Source of the DNA: an uncultured Clostridium sp.
Lineage (GTDB): Bacteria; Bacillota; Clostridia; Clostridiales; Clostridiaceae
Direction: 5' to 3'
Assembly: GCA_900543325.1 (NCBI GenBank)
Contig: UQQU01000004.1
Span: 11,451-75,450 of the forward strand
DNA length: 64,000 nt
The translations under genes were made by a program, and so were the position numbers. Positions 1-9,209 of the stretch are shown piece after piece (the stretch's first letter is position 1; each line of letters begins with the position of its first letter). The notes under the pieces are model-generated. The model searched no databases, had not been told where the DNA came from, and saw only the letters and a list, made by a program, of their open reading frames with translations.

Positions 1-2374
1 TTAAAGCATTTCCATCTACACCTTCAAGTGCATAAGCAATTGATTTAACTCCATTAATTTCTTTAGCAGAATTTAATATATCATCTAAAGCTCCACTTGT
101 AAGTTTTGATTTAAGCTCTGCAATTTCTTTATCTTTTTCTTTTAGTTCTGCACCTTGAGTTGAAATTTTCTTTAAAACATCTTTTTCAGTACACTTAAGT
201 GCTGCACAAGCTTCTTTTAATAATCTTTGCTTTTCTTCCATATATTTTATAGCAGCTCTTCCTGTTAAAGCTTCTATTCTTCTAATACCAGCAGCTACAC
301 CAGTCTCAGAAACTATTTTAAATAATCCTATTTCTCCAACATTAGATACGTGAGTACCACCACAAAGCTCTTTAGAGAACTCTCCTGCAGCTACTACTCT
401 TACTTTATCACCGTATTTTTCATCGAATAATGCTGTTGCTCCAGATTCTTTAGCTTCTTCAATTGTCATAAGCTTAGTTTCTACAGTATCAACTTCCATT
501 ATCTTATCGTTAACTAAATCTTCAACTTTTTGAATTTCTTCAGCTGTCATAGCTTGGAAGTGAGTAAAGTCAAATCTTAATCTTTCATTATCAACAAAAG
601 AACCAGCTTGGTGAACATGAGATCCAACAATTTCTTTTAATGCAGCTTGTAACATATGAGTTGCTGTATGGTTTTTACAAACGCTAGATCTTCTTACTTT
701 ATCTACAGTTAAAGTAACTTCTTCACCATTTTTAATGCTTCCAGTTTTAACTTCAACATAATGAACAGTCTTTCCACCAACATTTTTCTTAGTGTTATAT
801 ACATAAGCTGTTCCGTTAGCTCCTGTAATCATACCAGTATCACCAATTTGACCACCCATTTCAGCATAGAAAGGAGTCTTATCAGTTAAGATATAACCTT
901 TATTTCCTTCAGTTAACTCTTCTACAAAAGCTTCATCAGTTGCTAAAACTACAACTTTTCCAACACCTTCTGTTGAAGTATATCCAGTAAACTCAGTTTC
1001 AACATCAGCTTTTACTTTGTTAATTGGATTTTCATCAGCTCCCATGTAAGAAGTTTCTCCTCTTGCACTTCTAGCTCTTTCTCTTTGAGCTTCCATTTCC
1101 TTTTTAAATTCTTCGTGATCAACAGTCATTCCCTTTTCTTCAAGGATTTCTTCTGTTAATTCTAGTGGGAATCCATAAGTATCATATAATTTAAATGCTT
1201 TTTCTCCAGAAAGTACTGTAGATTTAGCTTCTTCTAATTCTTTAATATAACCATTTAAGATATTCATTCCACCATCAATAGTTTCATTAAATCTTTCTTC
1301 TTCTAAAGTGATTATCTTAGTTATATAATCCTTATTTTCAACTAATACTGGATAATTTCCACCATAGTTTTCAACAACTGCATCTACAACATCTTTTAGG
1401 AATAATCCTTTAATTCCAAGTAATCTACCATGTCTTGCAGCTCTTCTTAAAAGTCTTCTTAAAACGTATCCTCTACCTTCGTTACTTGGTTGAACACCAT
1501 CAGAAATTAACATAGTTACAGCCTTAACGTGGTCAGTTACGATTCTTAATGAAATATCGCTATTAGCATCTTTTCCATATTCTACACCTGATAAAGCTGA
1601 TACCTTATTTAAGATATTCTTTACTGTATCAATTTCAAATATGTTGTCAACACCTTGCATTATAGTTGCAATTCTTTCAAGTCCCATACCAGTATCTATA
1701 TTTTTGTTCTTTAATGGAGCATAGCTACCATCTTCTTGTTTATCAAATTGAATAAATACTAGGTTCCAGAATTCAACTATTCTATCAGCATCAGAAGCAG
1801 CTACAAAATCATCTACATTTGTAACATGAGCTACATCTACACCTCTATCAAAGTGAATTTCTGTACAAGGACCACATGGACCTACTGTTCCAACTTCCCA
1901 GAAGTTATCATCTTTACCTAATCTAAAGATTCTGCTTGGATCTATATCAGTTTTAGAAGTCCAAATGTCATATGCTTCATCATCTTCTAAGTATATAGTT
2001 ACATATAATTTATCCTTAGGTAACTTTAAAACTTCTGTTACATATTCCCATGACCATGGAATAATTTCATTTTTAAAGTAATCTCCAAATGAGAAGTTAC
2101 CTAACATTTCAAAGAAAGTACCGTGTCTTGATGTCTTTCCTACGTTTTCTATATCACCAGTTCTTATACACTTTTGACAAGTTGTAACTCTAGTCTTTGG
2201 TGGTTTTTGTATACCTGTAAAATATGGCTTAAGTGGTGCCATACCTGCATTTATTAATAATAAACTATTATCATTTTTAGGTACTAATGGAAAACTCTCC
2301 ATTCTTAAATGTTCTTTCGATTCGAAAAAGCTAATAAAGCTTTCTCTTAATTCATTTGCTCCCATGAATTTCAT
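1..2374 (-). CDS. alaS: Alanine--tRNA ligase (3' end outside window)
   Basis: Charges tRNA-Ala with alanine in the cytoplasm. About 791 codons are visible. The protein starts MKFMGANELRESF and carries the class II aminoacylation domain, then the editing domain with the zinc-binding HTATH motif and the CGGTHV motif, followed by the start of the C-terminal Ala region. The family is usually about 880 residues, so roughly the last 90 lie beyond base 1. The start at 2374 is chosen because a GGAGG lies 11 bases upstream; the second ATG at 2365 is too far from it. The gene is controlled by the T-box leader immediately upstream. Identification is secure. Confidence 0.97.
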   Translation of the reverse strand, partial: MKFMGANELRESFISFFESKEHLRMESFPLVPKNDNSLLLINAGMAPLKPYFTGIQKPPKTRVTTCQKCIRTGDIENVGKTSRHGTFFEMLGNFSFGDYFKNEIIPWSWEYVTEVLKLPKDKLYVTIYLEDDEAYDIWTSKTDIDPSRIFRLGKDDNFWEVGTVGPCGPCTEIHFDRGVDVAHVTNVDDFVAASDADRIVEFWNLVFIQFDKQEDGSYAPLKNKNIDTGMGLERIATIMQGVDNIFEIDTVKNILNKVSALSGVEYGKDANSDISLRIVTDHVKAVTMLISDGVQPSNEGRGYVLRRLLRRAARHGRLLGIKGLFLKDVVDAVVENYGGNYPVLVENKDYITKIITLEEERFNETIDGGMNILNGYIKELEEAKSTVLSGEKAFKLYDTYGFPLELTEEILEEKGMTVDHEEFKKEMEAQRERARSARGETSYMGADENPINKVKADVETEFTGYTSTEGVGKVVVLATDEAFVEELTEGNKGYILTDKTPFYAEMGGQIGDTGMITGANGTAYVYNTKKNVGGKTVHYVEVKTGSIKNGEEVTLTVDKVRRSSVCKNHTATHMLQAALKEIVGSHVHQAGSFVDNERLRFDFTHFQAMTAEEIQKVEDLVNDKIMEVDTVETKLMTIEEAKESGATALFDEKYGDKVRVVAAGEFSKELCGGTHVSNVGEIGLFKIVSETGVAAGIRRIEALTGRAAIKYMEEKQRLLKEACAALKCTEKDVLKKISTQGAELKEKDKEIAELKSKLTSGALDDILNSAKEINGVKSIAYALEGVDGNAL

Positions 2375-2462
2375 GATTTCTTCTACCTCCAAATTTCTTC
2401 TATTAGTAATTTAATTATAAATTAAACTAAATCTTAAATTTATTTTTTATGGGGAATTCAAC

Positions 2463-2675
2463 CAATAAAAAAAGTCTTCATCCCTAAAGAAAAAGGGACG
2501 AAAACTTATAATTTCCGCGGTACCACCCTAATTATGTATATGAATATACATCACTTAAAGTAAAATAAGCTCCAAGATAGCTTCAATATGCTAAATAAGA
2601 AGTTTTCACCAACCACTTCCTCTCTTAATATTTACATCATATTTACTCATTCTCTTCATCGCTTTATGCTATATA
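2463..2675 (-). promoter_or_regulatory. T-box leader (tRNA-Ala sensing) of alaS
   Basis: On the minus strand the leader shows, in order, a Stem I distal loop of the GGUUGGUG type, a candidate specifier GCU (Ala) at 2581-2579, the classic T-box sequence AGGGTGGTACCGCGG at 2529-2512, and an intrinsic terminator. The terminator stem pairs 2472-2484 with 2495-2507 and is followed by a T run. Uncharged tRNA-Ala should bind the specifier and the T-box, and this stabilises the antiterminator. The specifier assignment is by eye; the T-box and terminator are unambiguous. Confidence 0.93.
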
Positions 2676-2803
2676 TTTATGACAAGATTATATTTCATTT
2701 AAGTATTTATGTCAATAAACTTTGGCAAGTATCAACCTTAGTAATTTTCATTTAAAATTTCTATAAAAGCTCAATAGCCTAATCTAAGACTTAGCTTCTA
2801 AAT

Positions 2804-3832
2804 TTAAAACAAATAATAATCTATATCATCATATACAACCTTAATAATTACAGCAATAGGGACAATTAAAACCATACCTATTACTCCACCAATTTTCTCG
2901 CCTAATATCAATAAAATAATAATTATTATAGGATGCATATTAGTACTATCCCCTGTTATTTTTGGAGCTAAAAAGTTACCTTCTACTTGTTGTATTAAAA
3001 ATACTCCTATAGTTGCTAATATTCCTTTTGTAACAGAACCTGTAAGTGCCATAAAAATTATAGGAACACCACCAATAATCGGTCCAAAATAAGGAATTAT
3101 ATTAGCTATAGCATTTATTATAGATAAAACTAAGGGAAACTTCACTCTAAGTACTAATAATAAAACAAATGATAATACACCAATTATTAATGATAATAGA
3201 AGTTGACTTAATATGTATCTACTTAATATTTTATCAATATTGTTATTTATATTTTTTATTAAAACTCTTTTATCTGTTGGAAAAATTAATAATAGTTTAT
3301 TGTAAAGGAAATGTCCATCTGCTAATAAATAATAAGTTGTAATTGGTACAACTGCAAGACCAACAATATTCTCACCAAGAGAAATCATATTATCTACTAA
3401 ATTAGTTGATGCATTACTTAGAATCATATTTATTTTTTCACCAACTTGTATATATATGGTTTCAAAAATTGGTAATCTATCTAACTTAAATCTATTTGCA
3501 AGAACTAGAATATATTCTTCTATACTATCTAGCATAATTCCAAAATTTCCACTTTCATTTAATATAGATGGCACTATACAATATAGAAGTCCTACAAATG
3601 CTAATAAAAACAATAATATAATTAAAAGTGAACTTTTTTTATGAGATATATTTAACTTTTCACTTAAATAATTTTTTAATGGTTTTAAAGTATATGCAAT
3701 TATAAATGAAATCACTAATAAATTAACAACATCTCTTATAGGTGTAAAATATATATATATATTAATACTAAGTATTACAAGAACTATTGCTATTATTGTC
3801 TTATAAATCAATTTTTTATGCTTTGCTAACAT
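2804..3832 (-). CDS. AI-2E family membrane transporter
   Basis: This 342-residue polytopic membrane protein belongs to the AI-2E/PerM family, which includes auto-2-inducer exporters, ion antiporters and many uncharacterised members. Two hydrophobic segments lie at the N-terminus (about 8-50), one follows at about 65-90, and a cluster of segments fills 150-335. The conserved family stretch 'IPYFGPIIGGVP' is present near residue 250. The ATG is preceded by AGGAGG. The gene overlaps the end of the upstream PRC-barrel gene by 17 bases, so the two are probably translated together. The family is clear; the substrate is unknown. Confidence 0.88.
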   Translation of the reverse strand: MLAKHKKLIYKTIIAIVLVILSINIYIYFTPIRDVVNLLVISFIIAYTLKPLKNYLSEKLNISHKKSSLLIILLFLLAFVGLLYCIVPSILNESGNFGIMLDSIEEYILVLANRFKLDRLPIFETIYIQVGEKINMILSNASTNLVDNMISLGENIVGLAVVPITTYYLLADGHFLYNKLLLIFPTDKRVLIKNINNNIDKILSRYILSQLLLSLIIGVLSFVLLLVLRVKFPLVLSIINAIANIIPYFGPIIGGVPIIFMALTGSVTKGILATIGVFLIQQVEGNFLAPKITGDSTNMHPIIIIILLILGEKIGGVIGMVLIVPIAVIIKVVYDDIDYYLF

Positions 3833-4316
3833 CCTTAAAACCTCCTAAGTCATGAGGTAAAGTTTTAAGCTTAATACGCTCATTCCCATTGTATAAAATA
3901 TAATCATCACATAAAATGCAATGTTTTAATGTAATAATTTCTTTTCCCTTAAACATCTTATCAAAAATTCCTGAACTAATAATTAATCCTTTTATACTGA
4001 AATTTTCTTTATCTATTATTAAATCTTCAAGGACTCCAATTAATGTCTTATTTTCATTTAAAATGTCAATAAATTTAATTTCTTTAAACTTAAGACCTTT
4101 GAATTTTGACGTTTCTTTAATTTTCATTACTTTATCTATAGATGTTATTGCATTGATAGCAACAAAAGTATGCTTTTTTATTATAGAAGCTGGTGAAATT
4201 ACAAATCCTTCTATACTTCCCTTACTAAAATCTATAGAAATATCCTCAATAACACCAATATATTTATTTTTAGAATCATAAACCTTCATTAAATAAAAAT
4301 CTCTCCATTTAAACAT
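3816..4316 (-). CDS. PRC-barrel domain protein
   Basis: A 166-residue soluble protein with two tandem PRC-barrel-like halves. Each half has the pattern of a short beta segment, 'IGVxEDxxID' and 'GFVISPA' or 'GLIISSG' (about residues 15-50 and 85-120). PRC-barrels are small beta-barrel adaptor domains found in RimM, photosynthetic reaction centres and sporulation proteins. It is co-transcribed with the overlapping AI-2E gene. In clostridia this pair commonly precedes alaS (recalled, not checked). No enzymatic motif is visible. Confidence 0.8.
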   Translation of the reverse strand: MFKWRDFYLMKVYDSKNKYIGVIEDISIDFSKGSIEGFVISPASIIKKHTFVAINAITSIDKVMKIKETSKFKGLKFKEIKFIDILNENKTLIGVLEDLIIDKENFSIKGLIISSGIFDKMFKGKEIITLKHCILCDDYILYNGNERIKLKTLPHDLGGFKDVSKA

Positions 4317-4336
4317 TGCTTCACCTCTAAAAATAT

Positions 4337-4370
4337 AATAACCATAGTATTTACAAATACTATGGTTATT
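4337..4370 (-). terminator. Intrinsic terminator
   Basis: A near-perfect inverted repeat (AATAACCATAGTATTT and its complement, 2-base loop) lies downstream of the ybaK-like gene and upstream of the PRC-barrel gene. It separates the two transcription units and could act in both directions. Confidence 0.75.
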
Positions 4371-4438
4371 ATTAGTAAAATTTCTATAAACTTTTATGTT
4401 ACATATATTTTTTTATTAAATATTTATATAAAAAAATA

Positions 4439-4915
4439 TTAATGTATAACATCAGCAAAACTACCATTTATTATCTTTATTAAATCCATTGGCTCTAGCT
4501 TTACTTGAAGACCTTTTTTACCACCGCTTACACAAATATTCTCTAAATCCCTAGCTTCTTCTTGAATAAATGTTTTATAAAGCTTCTTCATTCCTACTGG
4601 AGAGCATCCCCCTCTTATATATCCTGTATATTTAGTTATATCTTTAACATGAATCATTTGAAGGCTTTTTTCTCCAGCTGATTTTGCTGCTTTTTTTAAA
4701 TCTAATTCTTTATCAACTGGTATAACAAAGACGTAAAGTTCTCTACTTACACCTTGTGTTACTAATGTTTTATATACCTCTTTCATATCTTGACCAGTCT
4801 TTTCTGCAACAGAAATACCATCTATTTTATCATCTGAAATATCATAAGTAATTACTTCATAATTTATTTTGTTTTTATCTAAAATTCTCATTGCGTTAGT
4901 TTTTTGAACTGCCAT
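4439..4915 (-). CDS. ybaK: Cys-tRNA(Pro)/aminoacyl-tRNA deacylase, YbaK/EbsC type
   Basis: A 158-residue single-domain trans-editing protein of the YbaK/ProX superfamily. These hydrolyse mischarged tRNAs, classically Cys-tRNA-Pro, in the cytoplasm. The family signature is visible: the 'VYKTLVTQG' strand with the catalytic lysine near residue 49, 'VFVIPVDKELDLKKAAKSAG' in the middle, and the 'RGGCSPVGMKK' loop near residue 101. Length matches the family. A GGGAG lies just upstream of the ATG. It is monocistronic, bounded by a terminator at 4337-4370. Confidence 0.9.
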   Translation of the reverse strand: MAVQKTNAMRILDKNKINYEVITYDISDDKIDGISVAEKTGQDMKEVYKTLVTQGVSRELYVFVIPVDKELDLKKAAKSAGEKSLQMIHVKDITKYTGYIRGGCSPVGMKKLYKTFIQEEARDLENICVSGGKKGLQVKLEPMDLIKIINGSFADVIH

Positions 4916-5019
4916 TTTTCATACTCCCTTAAGATAATCTTTTACTTATTATTATACTAAAAGTAAAATTAATGGCAAATTAAAACAATAATACTATTTA
5001 TAAAATATAAATAATATTA

Positions 5020-5886
5020 TTAGTTTCTGCCTTCACTAACTAAGCCTAATTTATAATCTTCAGGTGATATTCCAACTTGCTTTTTAAATACATTACTAAA
5101 ATAATGTTCTGTACTATATCCAATCATCTCTGCAATTTCATATAACTTTAAGGATGGATCTCTCATTAAAATTATTGCATTTTTTATTCTTACATTAGTT
5201 AAATAATCAATAAAATTCATTCTAAGCTCCCTTTTAAACACCCTAGTAAGATATGTCTGACTAACACCTATACTATTTGCAACTTCTGATATAGATAAAT
5301 TTTCCTTATTATAATTTCTATTTATATATTTTTGAACTTCAATAACTATAGACGTTTTCTTACTCTTTTCAACTAACCTATTGCATAATGATTTATAAAC
5401 AATATTGACTTGAACTGGATCATCACGTAAAAATGATGCACATATAACTACATTTATCTTAAGACATTTGTTTATGGCATTTTCTAATTCAGTCACAGCA
5501 CTATGCCAATACTTTATTGGATTTATATCACATAAAATAACAACTTGCTTTTTTGAATCAATAAATACATTTAAATAGTTAAATTTATTCATTATATCAT
5601 TTGCAATATTATATATAGCATAACTTATTAACTCTGTTTGCAACTCTTCCTCAATTAAAACTCTATCTTTTATTAAAGGTTTAATTACTATAAGTCCCAT
5701 TGAATTAGTATATTTAATATTAAAATACCTCATATCTTTTTCAATTTCTGAGCTCCTAATTTTCCCCATCATCCAGTCCTTAAGAAAATTCTCTTTTAAA
5801 TGCTCTGCTTTCTCAACATCAAATTCATTTACTTCTTTTTCTCTTTTATTTATTAATTCATCATCAGCTATTAAAACCTTCATCAA
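5020..5886 (-). CDS. AraC-type regulator, YesN-like, receiver domain deleted
   Basis: A 288-residue transcription factor. Residues about 190-283 form a complete AraC/XylS DNA-binding domain with two helix-turn-helix motifs ('ISEVANSIGVSQTYLTRVFK' and 'YEIAEMIGYSTEHYFSNVFK'). The first ten residues, MMKVLIADDE, are the exact start of a response-regulator receiver domain: beta-1 and the acidic pair. The sequence then jumps at once to the helical linker that normally follows the receiver in YesN proteins ('NEFDVEKAEHLKENF'). The phosphoacceptor Asp and the rest of the receiver are missing, so an in-frame internal deletion of about 110 codons is inferred. There is no adjacent histidine kinase. 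It may act constitutively or be a remnant. Confidence 0.85.
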   Translation of the reverse strand: MMKVLIADDELINKREKEVNEFDVEKAEHLKENFLKDWMMGKIRSSEIEKDMRYFNIKYTNSMGLIVIKPLIKDRVLIEEELQTELISYAIYNIANDIMNKFNYLNVFIDSKKQVVILCDINPIKYWHSAVTELENAINKCLKINVVICASFLRDDPVQVNIVYKSLCNRLVEKSKKTSIVIEVQKYINRNYNKENLSISEVANSIGVSQTYLTRVFKRELRMNFIDYLTNVRIKNAIILMRDPSLKLYEIAEMIGYSTEHYFSNVFKKQVGISPEDYKLGLVSEGRN

Positions 5887-6130
5887 GATAATTTCCCCCC
5901 CAAAACTTCTTTTATTTTAATTTTTATATCATAGAGTATAAACACACTCTTTAAATCACAGTAATCATTTTCACTATTTCTTATTTCATTTTTCCCAAAG
6001 TTTATTAACCTATATTTAATACTTATTACACTTTATGTAAATAAATTCCATTTCTACTTTCTTTTATTGCAATAATTTTTTTATAATTTCTATTTAAAAA
6101 ACTATTAAATAATTAACATTTATTTATAAA
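5887..6130. other. Non-coding interval
   Basis: A+T-rich sequence between the receiver-less AraC gene and the terminator of the next operon. I see no ORF with a ribosome binding site and no kinase remnant. It presumably holds the AraC-gene promoter, but no box is convincing. Confidence 0.5.
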
Positions 6131-6184
6131 AATACTCCCTATTAAGTAAATCATTACTGTTAACAATTTATTTTAATAGAGAGT
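6131..6184 (-). terminator. Intrinsic terminator of the second AI-2E gene
   Basis: On the minus strand, arms of the type ACTCTCTATTAA and TTAATAGGGAGT enclose a loop of about 28 bases and are followed by ATTTTTAT. It lies 31 bases past the stop codon. Confidence 0.6.
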
Positions 6185-6214
6185 TATTCATAAAACATAT
6201 AAATATTGCTATAT

Positions 6215-7333
6215 CTATTTTTCAACTTTAACTTCACTTTTTTTTAATATATTTTTCTCATTATTAATTAGATATTTTTTATAAAAATTAAAACTTATAA
6301 ATAGAGCTATCAAATACAGCATTCCTTTAAAACCTCCAGCATTTAACCCTACAAATATAGCAATCAAAACACTTAGTTGAGACAATTCTAAAGATGATGA
6401 TAAAAGCTTTGGCTCTAATATATTCCTAGTAATCATAATTCCACAAAATAAAATTACTAAAAATATAACAGTAACATACTTTCCACTAAAAAAATAAATA
6501 ATTACAAGAGGTAAAAACACCAATATCATTCCTACCACAGGTAATAAATCTAATATCATACATATCAAACTTAATAACAATGTATATGGTATTTTTAATA
6601 TACTAAATCCTATAAGTGTAATTATAAATGTACATAAAATCAATACAGAATATGTACCTATATATTTAAAGAGAACATCTTTAATTTCTGTTATAATACT
6701 TAAAAACTTACCAAATTCATTTATACAATCAGTATTTTTTATAGGCGATGTATTCTTTTTAATAAACTTTTTAAGGAAAACAAAACTAGATAATATTGCA
6801 AAAATTATTACAGATATAATATATGGAAATGCTGAAATTACACCTATTATGTAATTCACAATATTCATACTAAAATCTAAAGCATAATTTGATATATCTG
6901 ATATAAATTTATTTATATTACTTTTTAAACTTTCTAAAATAGATTCATCTATATTTTCAAAAGCTGATAGTGAATTTTGAAGAAATGTATTTATCTCCGA
7001 CCTATTATCATATACATACTGATAACCATCCGTTGCTAAATCCTTAATTTCAGAACAAAAATAAACTATACCAAAGCCTAATAAAGTTACTGTAATTGCA
7101 TAAAATAATAATATTGAAATACTTGCAGCAAAATTTCCATCTATATTAAATTTCTTAATAAGAGTTTCTGTTGGTTTTTTTAAAATTAAAGCTGTTATTA
7201 ATCCAATTATAAATGGAATTGTATACTTTAAAGTTCCAATAATTATTGAAAAAGAAATAGTAAAGACCAAGAAAAAAATAATCAACCTTACAAAAGGTTT
7301 TATCTTCTTGGCTACTAAGGCTATATATTCCAT
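6215..7333 (-). CDS. AI-2E family / YtvI-like membrane protein
   Basis: A 372-residue polytopic protein with the AI-2E family layout: two N-terminal transmembrane segments (about 15-50), a third at 65-90, an amphipathic middle (95-150), and a C-terminal bundle containing 'LDLLPVVGMILVFLPLV' at about 260. It resembles the Bacillus sporulation protein YtvI more than the paralogue at 2804-3832; that is a family-level impression. The ATG follows an AAAGGAG. It is a single gene between two terminators. Substrate unknown. Confidence 0.8.
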   Translation of the reverse strand: MEYIALVAKKIKPFVRLIIFFLVFTISFSIIIGTLKYTIPFIIGLITALILKKPTETLIKKFNIDGNFAASISILLFYAITVTLLGFGIVYFCSEIKDLATDGYQYVYDNRSEINTFLQNSLSAFENIDESILESLKSNINKFISDISNYALDFSMNIVNYIIGVISAFPYIISVIIFAILSSFVFLKKFIKKNTSPIKNTDCINEFGKFLSIITEIKDVLFKYIGTYSVLILCTFIITLIGFSILKIPYTLLLSLICMILDLLPVVGMILVFLPLVIIYFFSGKYVTVIFLVILFCGIMITRNILEPKLLSSSLELSQLSVLIAIFVGLNAGGFKGMLYLIALFISFNFYKKYLINNEKNILKKSEVKVEK

Positions 7334-7363
7334 TTTATATCATTCTCCTTTTATATTAAAATT

Positions 7364-7393
7364 AAAAGGAGCTAAACTTAAATAGCTCCTTTT
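7364..7393 (-). terminator. Intrinsic terminator
   Basis: Arms AAAAGGAGCTA and TAGCTCCTTTT around an 8-base loop. It lies downstream of the small ORF at 7473-7622 and upstream of the AI-2E gene. Confidence 0.7.
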
Positions 7394-7472
7394 TATATAC
7401 ATTATTAAATTATCTTAAATAAAAAATGTTTAAAACTCGATTTTATGAATAACGAACTTCTATCCCCCTTTA

Positions 7473-7622
7473 CTAATGTATTAGATAGATTAGATCATCT
7501 CCTTCTTTAAAACATTTATAAAGTTGAATTTTAGCATTAATTAAAAGCCTATTTTTAAACTTTACGCACGCCTCCTCTCTATCATATTTGTTCACTAACT
7601 GAACATCATCTAATAACGACAT
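7473..7622 (-). CDS. Small hypothetical protein, 49 aa
   Basis: This ORF starts MSLLDDVQLVNKYDREEAC and ends LIYLIH. It has an upstream GGGGTGG at a workable distance from the ATG and a good terminator (7364-7393) downstream, so it looks like a real transcription unit rather than a chance ORF. The composition is mixed and helical with no membrane segment. The opening pattern (acidic helix, then 'NKYDREEA') recalls the first helix of sigma-factor-like or conjugative-element small proteins, but that is only an impression. No function is proposed. Confidence 0.5.
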   Translation of the reverse strand: MSLLDDVQLVNKYDREEACVKFKNRLLINAKIQLYKCFKEGDDLIYLIH

Positions 7623-7867
7623 TTAGAAGCACCACCCCTTTAGCTTTTATAATTATAAAATCTATAGATTCTAGTAGCCTTAAATTTTTTCTTTCGACTA
7701 CTATAAATATATTATACACCTCAAAATATTATTTGTAAATATTTTCCATAATCTTTTTTTATTATTTTTTCTATAAATCCTTGTCTATATTGATAATATA
7801 GATTTATTGGTATAAAATATTATTTATACATAAATTTAAGAAAAACTTTCTTGGAGGGGGACTTTTT

Positions 7868-8395
7868 ATGAGTAATTTTGTTCTTATATTATTTTTAATT
7901 ATTTTGGTTGGAATGCCAGCTTATTATTTAACAGTTCTGTATTCTATTTATTATAAAAAGATATTTAAAAATAAAGCTAATTTAAAATTTGAATACACTA
8001 CTAGCTCTTTAAGTACATATATTCCATCTATTATTTTATTAATTGTTAGTGCATTATTTGCTATTTATACATTTATGCATAATATAGCACCTTATTACTT
8101 AATAGCAGTTTTAGTTGTAAATATAATAGTTTTCTTCTGTATAAAATTATCTTGTACTAAATTTGCAATATATGATAATTATGTAGTAGTAAAAAATAAC
8201 TATGGTGAATTCAATGAAATTCAAAGTTTATTACTTGAAAAAAAAGATAAGACAAGCACTTATGAATTAAAACTTACAACTAAATATGATTTACTTATTT
8301 GTTCAATAGTAACAGAAGATCCAAAAAGTATGCTTAAAGCAATAAAAGCAAATTTACCTAAAAATATAAAAATAAAAGAATTGGCAACTAAATAG
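7868..8395 (+). CDS. Hypothetical membrane protein, 175 aa
   Basis: Starts 5 bases past a strong GGAGGGGG. One N-terminal transmembrane helix (about 3-27), two more at about 50-68 and 73-93, then an 80-residue soluble tail rich in beta strands ('FAIYDNYVVVKNNYGEFNEI') with a pleckstrin-homology-like feel. I do not recognise a named family. It is monocistronic; its terminator overlaps its own stop codon. Confidence 0.7.
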   Translation: MSNFVLILFLIILVGMPAYYLTVLYSIYYKKIFKNKANLKFEYTTSSLSTYIPSIILLIVSALFAIYTFMHNIAPYYLIAVLVVNIIVFFCIKLSCTKFAIYDNYVVVKNNYGEFNEIQSLLLEKKDKTSTYELKLTTKYDLLICSIVTEDPKSMLKAIKANLPKNIKIKELATK

Positions 8396-8410
8396 TTGTC
8401 AATTCTTTTA
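8373..8410 (+). terminator. Intrinsic terminator overlapping the stop codon
   Basis: TAAAAGAATTG-GCAACT / AGTTG-TCAATTCTTTTA hairpin followed by TTTTT. The stop codon of the 175-aa gene lies in the loop. Confidence 0.75.
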
Positions 8411-8441
8411 TTTTTACTAATTCTTTTATTAAAAATTACCT

Positions 8442-8996
8442 TTACCAAGTAATCATTGTTTTATTCTTAGAATTTTTACAAGGCAATTTAAACTCAAAGA
8501 ATTTTAAGTTCTTACCTCTTGGTGAAAATCTATCACAAACAATATGTAAAATATATCCCATAGAAAAACCTAATGCTAAATATATATTTCCTGTTAAATA
8601 TACACTTCCACAAAACATTAACGTACCAAGCCATTTATGAGTAAACATTCTATGTGGAGATAACTTTCCTAATACAGTTGTTATACAAAACATAATTGTT
8701 GCAAAACAATTTTTAATATTATTTTCTAAAAAATTCAATATATCACTTACACTTAATGCAATTCCTAACATGTATCCTAATACTATTGCTATTATAGAAA
8801 ATGTTAATATCTTATTAAAAACTTGTCTTGCTTTAGAATTATGTGAATCAATATCAGGCATGTATGATCCAATAAATCCACCAATAATTAAGGGAGCTAA
8901 ATACACAGCACTATCAAAAGTCTTAGTAATTAAAAAACCAATTCCCATAGTTGCTGTTGCAGTAGTTCCTACAATCATGTGCTCTTTTCCTTTCAT
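8442..8996 (-). CDS. YdjM-like membrane-bound metal-dependent hydrolase
   Basis: A 184-residue integral membrane protein of the YdjM/DUF457 family (LexA-regulated, membrane-bound putative metal hydrolases). Family metal-ligand motifs are visible: an N-terminal 'KEHMIVG' histidine, 'MPDIDS' at about 46-51, 'SPHRMFTHKWLG' at about 112-123, and 'HIVCDRFSPRG' near 150. Four to five hydrophobic segments lie between them. Activity has not been established for the family. It ends opposite the preceding gene in a convergent arrangement. Confidence 0.82.
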   Translation of the reverse strand: MKGKEHMIVGTTATATMGIGFLITKTFDSAVYLAPLIIGGFIGSYMPDIDSHNSKARQVFNKILTFSIIAIVLGYMLGIALSVSDILNFLENNIKNCFATIMFCITTVLGKLSPHRMFTHKWLGTLMFCGSVYLTGNIYLALGFSMGYILHIVCDRFSPRGKNLKFFEFKLPCKNSKNKTMITW

Positions 8997-9072
8997 CTGC
9001 TTCCATCCCCTGTAATTTTATCACTTTATATTCTACTATACTTTTCACCGAAGTGAAAGTATGTTCTTTTCT

Positions 9073-9113
9073 ACCTCTGAGGTGAATCCATATATTGGAT
9101 TCACCTCAGAGGT
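9073..9113. repeat. 41-bp perfect palindrome (REP-like, copy 1)
   Basis: An 18-bp perfectly paired stem with a 5-base loop. The outer half is itself palindromic (ACCTC-T-GAGGT) and the core is AATCCA/TGGATT. It is intergenic with no following T run in a fitting place, so it is not simply a terminator. A related palindrome lies at 14691-14737. Confidence 0.8.
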
Positions 9114-9175
9114 ATCCCGTATTTTGTCGGTTATTAGCAGACCCTATCTAGAAATATTAATTCAATATTAAAAAA

Positions 9176-9197
9176 GGCCAGCTTATTAGAGCTGGCC
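9176..9197 (-). terminator. Intrinsic terminator of the arsR-nifX-like operon
   Basis: GGCCAGCT / AGCTGGCC stem with a 6-base loop, followed on the minus strand by TTTTT. It lies 12 bases past the stop of the NifX-like gene. Confidence 0.85.
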
Positions 9198-9209
9198 CAA
9201 TATCTATTT

